17,204 bases of DNA from Candidatus Woesearchaeota archaeon. Lineage in GTDB: Archaea; Nanobdellota; Nanobdellia; Woesearchaeales; GW2011-AR4. The position numbers were made by a program, and so were the translations under genes. Every line of letters begins with the position of its first letter. Positions within the stretch are counted from its first letter, which is position 1. Under the pieces are notes generated by a model that saw only the letters and a program-made list of their open reading frames with translations, searched no databases and had not been told where the DNA came from. This document shows, piece by piece, positions 14,025 through 17,204 of the stretch. The DNA is taken from positions 1 to 17,204 of the forward strand of contig JACPMS010000049.1 in assembly GCA_016185875.1 (NCBI GenBank), given 5' to 3'.

Positions 14025-14450
14025 TTATTTCAATTCTATATCCAGCTTTATAGGATTTGTAAGGCAATAAACCCCAGGACATCTTTCCTTAGCCAATAGC
14101 TCTATTTCTTTTACCTTATCTTTATCAACATCACTGACTTCAACAAGCAGTTTAACTTTCTCTACAATCGGCTCATTGCCCAAGCCTAATGCCATTGATA
14201 AATTTACTTTGTTCTCAGCAGCAACTCTTAGTTTTTTTAATTCAATGCCCTTCTCTGCAGCAATTGACGCAAATGTCTGGGCAAAGCAAGCTGCCAATCC
14301 AAACAAGCAATACTGCACAGGGTCTGGCTTGATTCCATTGCCACCTAAAAATGGCGGCGCATCTGCTTCTACAAATGTTGAACCATTTGCATGCTCTAAA
14401 GTTGATGCAAACTGTACTTTTCCATCTTCCAGATTCCAAGTACCTTCCAC
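14025..14450 (-). CDS. OsmC/Ohr-family protein
   Basis: The OsmC family includes thiol-dependent peroxidases that reduce organic hydroperoxides. From GTG 14450 there are 141 residues. YCLFGLAACFAQTF (C48, C55) lies on the central helix and RCPGVYCLTNPIKL (C124, C129) near the C-terminus. The expected pair of reactive cysteines could be C55 and C124. The same frame stays open for 30 more codons upstream, back to a TAA at 14541-14543, and reads (I)KINNINLDKSGAFIEEVKK, which looks like the normal OsmC N-terminus. The true start may therefore be a rare ATT (14538-14540) or ATA (14532-14534), preceded by a GGGGGTGG Shine-Dalgarno-like run. I give the GTG coordinates as the conservative choice. It is the third gene of the operon. 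Confidence 0.88.
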   Translation of the reverse strand: MEGTWNLEDGKVQFASTLEHANGSTFVEADAPPFLGGNGIKPDPVQYCLFGLAACFAQTFASIAAEKGIELKKLRVAAENKVNLSMALGLGNEPIVEKVKLLVEVSDVDKDKVKEIELLAKERCPGVYCLTNPIKLDIELK

Positions 14451-14562
14451 TCTTTTAACTTTCAGTGCTTTACCCTTGTCTTTCTTAACCTCTTCAATAA
14501 AAGCGCCTGATTTGTCTAAATTTATGTTGTTTATTTTAATTTAAACCACCCCCTACTATTTT

Positions 14563-15108
14563 TCATTTCTTTTTGAATAAATCCTTCCATAATTTTATAA
14601 TCCCAATAAATACCAAGATTATCAAGCCAATCAGTAATATTATATAAAGAACATTTACAAAATTCCAATATCCAAAGCCATAGCCATAATTGCCCATCAT
14701 TCCATAATTCATCATATTGCCACCCATCATCATGCCCATCATTCCCCCGCCCATCATACCGCCAGATTCACCGCAATATATTGTTTTTGCCATGTTAATA
14801 TGGAATTGCTTTTCTTGTTCAGAGCCTTCTTTTAAGCCCATCATTTTATGCATAGCTTCATGGGAATCTCCAGGATGTATTAATTCCATTTCATACTCCC
14901 CAATTATTTCTAACTGAGAATCTGATAGGCTCTTGCAGTTTGCTTTTGAATCAATCAGGCCTTTGGCTTCTTTGATTTCCTGTTGAGTGATTGCATTAGC
15001 TAAACCTAAATTTAACAATAACGCGACAACCGCAACGAATATTATTTCCCGAGAAAATTCATTGAATTTTCTGGGCACCAAAAATCGTAGATTTTTGATT
15101 GTTTTCAT
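14563..15108 (-). CDS. Membrane protein with Met/Gly-rich segment, ArsR operon
   Basis: This 181-residue protein has an N-terminal hydrophobic signal or anchor (about 21-39, ending LANA). A soluble domain follows, with C58 and C112 and several histidines (78, 83, 87, 103). In it, LSDSQLEIIGEYEMELIHPG and HEAMHKMMG stand out. A low-complexity Met/Gly run follows (116-140: GGMMGGGMMG and MMMGGNMMNY). One membrane helix (about 150-171) and a basic tail KDLFKKK end the protein. Methionine-, histidine- and cysteine-rich exported segments often bind copper or silver ions; that role here is inference. The Shine-Dalgarno GAGGTG overlaps the ArsR stop (TGA 15120-15118), so the two genes are translationally coupled. 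From memory, similar proteins occur in other small-genome archaea and bacteria, but I can name no family. Confidence 0.8.
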   Translation of the reverse strand: MKTIKNLRFLVPRKFNEFSREIIFVAVVALLLNLGLANAITQQEIKEAKGLIDSKANCKSLSDSQLEIIGEYEMELIHPGDSHEAMHKMMGLKEGSEQEKQFHINMAKTIYCGESGGMMGGGMMGMMMGGNMMNYGMMGNYGYGFGYWNFVNVLYIILLIGLIILVFIGIIKLWKDLFKKK

Positions 15109-15117
15109 TCTGACACC

Positions 15118-15432
15118 TCATAAATTCTTGACAATTTTTCCATCTCTCTTTAATTTTTGAGCCAATGCTTCTCTAATTATGTCGAATGCTTTAATGATTT
15201 TTGGGTTTACAAGTTTATAGTAAATATTCTTCCCCTTTCTACTAGACTCAACAATTCCTTTACTTTTCATAATGCCCAAATGCTGAGATATGTTTGCTTG
15301 GCTTAATTTTGTCTTTGCTATAAGCTCGGTAACGGACATTTCTTTGTTCCTTAATAAATTCAAAATCTCAAGCCTAATAGAATTAGAGAATACTTTGCAC
15401 ATTTCCGCATGCAGGCTGTACAACTCTTTCAT
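15118..15432 (-). CDS. ArsR-family transcriptional repressor
   Basis: This 104-residue winged-helix protein has the ArsR layout. LHAEMCKVFSNSIRLEILNL (7-26) gives helices 1 and 2. MSVTELIAKTKLSQANISQHLGIMKSKGIV is the helix-turn-helix with the QANISQHL recognition helix. SSRKGKNIYYKLVNP is the wing. The alpha-3 metal motif ELCVCD is replaced by ELIAKT, and no alpha-5 Asp/His metal site is visible. The only cysteine is C12 in helix 1. The sensed signal is therefore not a standard alpha-3 or alpha-5 metal site; a thiol-based or other metal site is possible. It heads the four-gene operon. A 16-bp palindrome between its TATA box and ATG argues for autoregulation. Confidence 0.9.
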   Translation of the reverse strand: MKELYSLHAEMCKVFSNSIRLEILNLLRNKEMSVTELIAKTKLSQANISQHLGIMKSKGIVESSRKGKNIYYKLVNPKIIKAFDIIREALAQKLKRDGKIVKNL

Positions 15433-15440
15433 AATAGGAT

Positions 15441-15467
15441 ATTAGAATATTCTAATCTTTAAATATG
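15441..15467 (-). promoter_or_regulatory. ArsR operon promoter and palindromic operator ATTAGAATATTCTAAT
   Basis: The palindrome at 15441-15456 is perfect over 16 bp. On the minus strand the TATA-like CATATTTAAAG (15467-15457) lies just before it, and ATG 15432 just after. A repressor bound there would cover the expected transcription start near 15436. This is typical placement for an ArsR operator. Confidence 0.75.
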
Positions 15468-15480
15468 TTTCTCTTTTTAT

Positions 15481-16515
15481 TTAAAAACTAATCCTATCAA
15501 GAATCTCATGGGCATTCACAGAGCTTAGATATTTTTCAATATTCTTGTTACGTAATTTTACCAAAAACATTGTTTTTAACGACTCTTTCTCCTGGTTGCT
15601 TATTCTTGCAATCCTGTCTGCTTCCACTAATCCGTATGGATAGCCTATGAAGATTGGGTCAACGCAGTGGTTGGCTAAGATATTGACAGTGTCTTCTGCC
15701 AGCATTTTTTGCATGTTTAAAATTTCAAACCTGAAAATATGCCTTGACTTATGATGAAATTTAGCAAAAAAAATCTCTGCCCTGTGGTTAGTGTTGCTTA
15801 TTTCAACAATCGGATGATAAAGCCAAAGCGGGAGTTTGCTTATGCTACCCAATACAACGCTTAATAAATTTCCATTGTCTGTAAATAATGATGTTGTTTT
15901 GCTTAAAGCGGATAAAATAACATTGGATTCGATGCACGATTCATAAAGCTGGTTTAAATAACTATTTTCATTAGTCAAAGTGCTTTGCAAATTGCCGTCA
16001 AGCACGATAACATCAGCAATTTTCCGGTCTGCAACCAGTTTCGCAAGCCTTAACTCTGCAAATCTGCGCAAGGCATTCGCAACACTGCTTATCTCTGCCC
16101 TGTTGACACCGAGCATCAGGGTATGGTCAAATGAGCTGAAAGAAATTTCTTCCAAGCCAATCGGGTTTTTAGTTTCAAAAAACGTCGTTTTATAGAAAAT
16201 CTCATTATCTTGGTTAACTGCCTGTACAAAAGCAAGAATTTCAAATTTATTAGCCGATATTTTTTTGCTGCCTTGGTAAACTGCATAACATACCCTTATC
16301 AGATTCAAAGAGAAACCAGCTGAGCCTATGATTTCAGCATTCCCGCCGTCTACAAAAGCAATTTTTTTGTCTGCATGCGATTTTCTTATTTGATGAAAAT
16401 TTTTTGCATCGATCTTATGCGCCCTATAGCCCACCCCGGAAAATTTTGGGTAAGATGCTGCAATTAGATTGCCTTCCAAGGATTTGAGGATTTTTTCAAC
16501 AACTTCTTCAAACAT
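15481..16515 (-). CDS. nurA: NurA-domain nuclease
   Basis: NurA works with the HerA helicase in resecting DNA double-strand breaks in archaea. At 344 residues the length is usual. KIAFVDGGNAEI (D56) matches the first metal-binding motif, commonly DGS in this family and here DGG. DVIVLDGNLQST (D173) fits the second motif. The C-terminal DPIFIGYPYGLVEADRIARI (286-305) matches the conserved YP...AD/AH segment. There is no membrane segment. No herA, mre11 or rad50 lies in the window. A weak TATA-like run near 16540-16552 (minus) is about 26-30 nt before the ATG. The gene lies head-to-head with the permease, sharing a 93-nt promoter region. Confidence 0.82.
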   Translation of the reverse strand: MFEEVVEKILKSLEGNLIAASYPKFSGVGYRAHKIDAKNFHQIRKSHADKKIAFVDGGNAEIIGSAGFSLNLIRVCYAVYQGSKKISANKFEILAFVQAVNQDNEIFYKTTFFETKNPIGLEEISFSSFDHTLMLGVNRAEISSVANALRRFAELRLAKLVADRKIADVIVLDGNLQSTLTNENSYLNQLYESCIESNVILSALSKTTSLFTDNGNLLSVVLGSISKLPLWLYHPIVEISNTNHRAEIFFAKFHHKSRHIFRFEILNMQKMLAEDTVNILANHCVDPIFIGYPYGLVEADRIARISNQEKESLKTMFLVKLRNKNIEKYLSSVNAHEILDRISF

Positions 16516-16608
16516 AACTTAATGGTATTTTTCCTGTTTTTTAAGTTTATTGGTTTTAGTGCCCATTAAAACAAAATATTTAATAACTATTCAAAAAATC
16601 AACAAAAA

Positions 16609-17204
16609 ATGCCTGAAAAGGGAATGTCGGTTATAGGACAGGAATACAGGGCTGCTGAAAAAGTTCCTGAAAAATCAAGAAACTTTACTTTCTGGGACCA
16701 GGCAATCTTGTGGTTTGGGGCTACATCATTGCCTGCGGCATGGTATTACGGTGCTTTGATGGCGGGATTTGCCGGTTTGCCAGGCGCTTTCTTGCTGATT
16801 TTTGTATTCAGCACCATTATATTTATTCCATGGGCTTTGCTTGGCTATATTGCTGCAAAAACAGGCGCTTCCTCAATGGCTTTGGTGAGGCCTGCATTTG
16901 GAATCAAAGGCTCTAAACTTCCTTCTGTATTTTACCTGATTTTTGGATTCGGATGGGGGGCTGTCAATGTTTTTCTTGCGGCAATCGCAATGAGCTTTAT
17001 TTTTAGCATATGGCTTGGGTGGCCTGCTTTTCTTCAGCAAGGCTATCAACCTTACATGATTGCCAGCATTCTGGTAATTTGCCTGCTTCAGGGAATTTTT
17101 GCAGTTGCAGGGCATCGCATTATAAAATGGATGGCATGGATTGCTGTAATTTCATTAATTGCGCTTGGAGCTTATCAGACATACCTTGTGCTGAGCAACT
17201 GGGG
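16609..17204 (+). CDS. NCS1-family nucleobase permease (cytosine/purine type), cut by window edge
   Basis: The frame from ATG 16609 is open for 198 codons to the window end. The start (PEKSRNFTFWDQAILWFG) and the helices that follow fit the NCS1 family. TGASSMALVRPAFGIKGSKLPS (the TG.SS...RPAFG..G...P signature between membrane segments 2 and 3) is the most telling part. About five membrane segments are visible, around residues 30-50, 55-80, 108-132, 146-165 and 170-195. The family imports cytosine, purines, allantoin or hydantoins with H+ or Na+; the substrate cannot be told from half the protein. The TATA-like stretch near 16575-16583 is about 28 nt before the ATG with no Shine-Dalgarno. 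The 3' half is outside the window. Confidence 0.85.
   Translation, partial: MPEKGMSVIGQEYRAAEKVPEKSRNFTFWDQAILWFGATSLPAAWYYGALMAGFAGLPGAFLLIFVFSTIIFIPWALLGYIAAKTGASSMALVRPAFGIKGSKLPSVFYLIFGFGWGAVNVFLAAIAMSFIFSIWLGWPAFLQQGYQPYMIASILVICLLQGIFAVAGHRIIKWMAWIAVISLIALGAYQTYLVLSNW

Noticed and set aside
14717..14917. Plus-strand Pro/Ile-rich ORF
   Set aside because: It is the complement of the Met/Gly-rich low-complexity segment, which produces an artificial Pro/Ile pattern.
16710..17115. ORFs in other frames over the permease
   Set aside because: The frame from ATG 16609 gives a clear NCS1 permease running to the window end; the others are out-of-frame shadows.

Overview
The window looks like a piece of a small archaeal genome, most likely a DPANN lineage close to Woesearchaeota or Pacearchaeota. 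That placement rests on gene content and general protein character, not on a search. The archaeal markers are a class-1 release factor of the aRF1/eRF1 type, an archaeal histone, aIF5A with a hypusination site, ribosomal protein L40e, a Trm-G10-type tRNA methyltransferase and a NurA-type nuclease. Many genes have a TATA-like box centred about 26-30 nt before the start codon and no Shine-Dalgarno sequence, so leaderless or nearly leaderless mRNAs seem common. Genes inside operons, or with a real 5' leader, sometimes have a GGTG-type Shine-Dalgarno sequence instead.

Layout. Positions 1-55 (minus) are the 5' part of a tRNA-Pro(UGG) cut by the window edge. A LAGLIDADG homing endonuclease gene on the same strand ends inside it (41-898). 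Next is a broken, truncated gene remnant (1046-1315, plus). Positions 1389-5305 are a plus-strand information-processing block: aRF1 lacking the usual zinc-ribbon insertion, a SprT/M48-like metalloprotease, a histone, then a tight aIF5A-L40e-site-2-protease operon. A minus-strand pair follows (5361-5999), a winged-helix regulator and a small protein of unknown role. It diverges from a plus-strand Cys-containing membrane protein and a Trm-G10-like methyltransferase (6110-7893). A 427-residue orphan protein lies tail-to-tail with the methyltransferase (7896-9179, minus).

Positions 9366-12189 (minus) hold PEP synthase and a small four-helix membrane protein. A Rieske ferredoxin gene diverges from PEP synthase (12305-12622, plus), and a PfkB-family sugar kinase is convergent with it (12633-13616, minus). 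Positions 13685-15432 (minus) form a compact four-gene operon: ArsR-like repressor, Met/Gly-rich membrane protein, OsmC-family protein, DsrE-family protein. A perfect 16-bp palindrome sits between the TATA box and the first start codon. It is the best candidate in the window for an uncharacterised stress system, perhaps for copper or for reactive sulfur and peroxide. The window ends with NurA (15481-16515, minus) and a divergent, edge-truncated NCS1-type nucleobase permease (16609 onward, plus).

No CRISPR array, insertion sequence, rRNA or replication origin was seen. Every stretch longer than about 100 bases between genes is AT-rich and holds only promoter-like elements. No stretch exceeds 300 bases without a gene or remnant.
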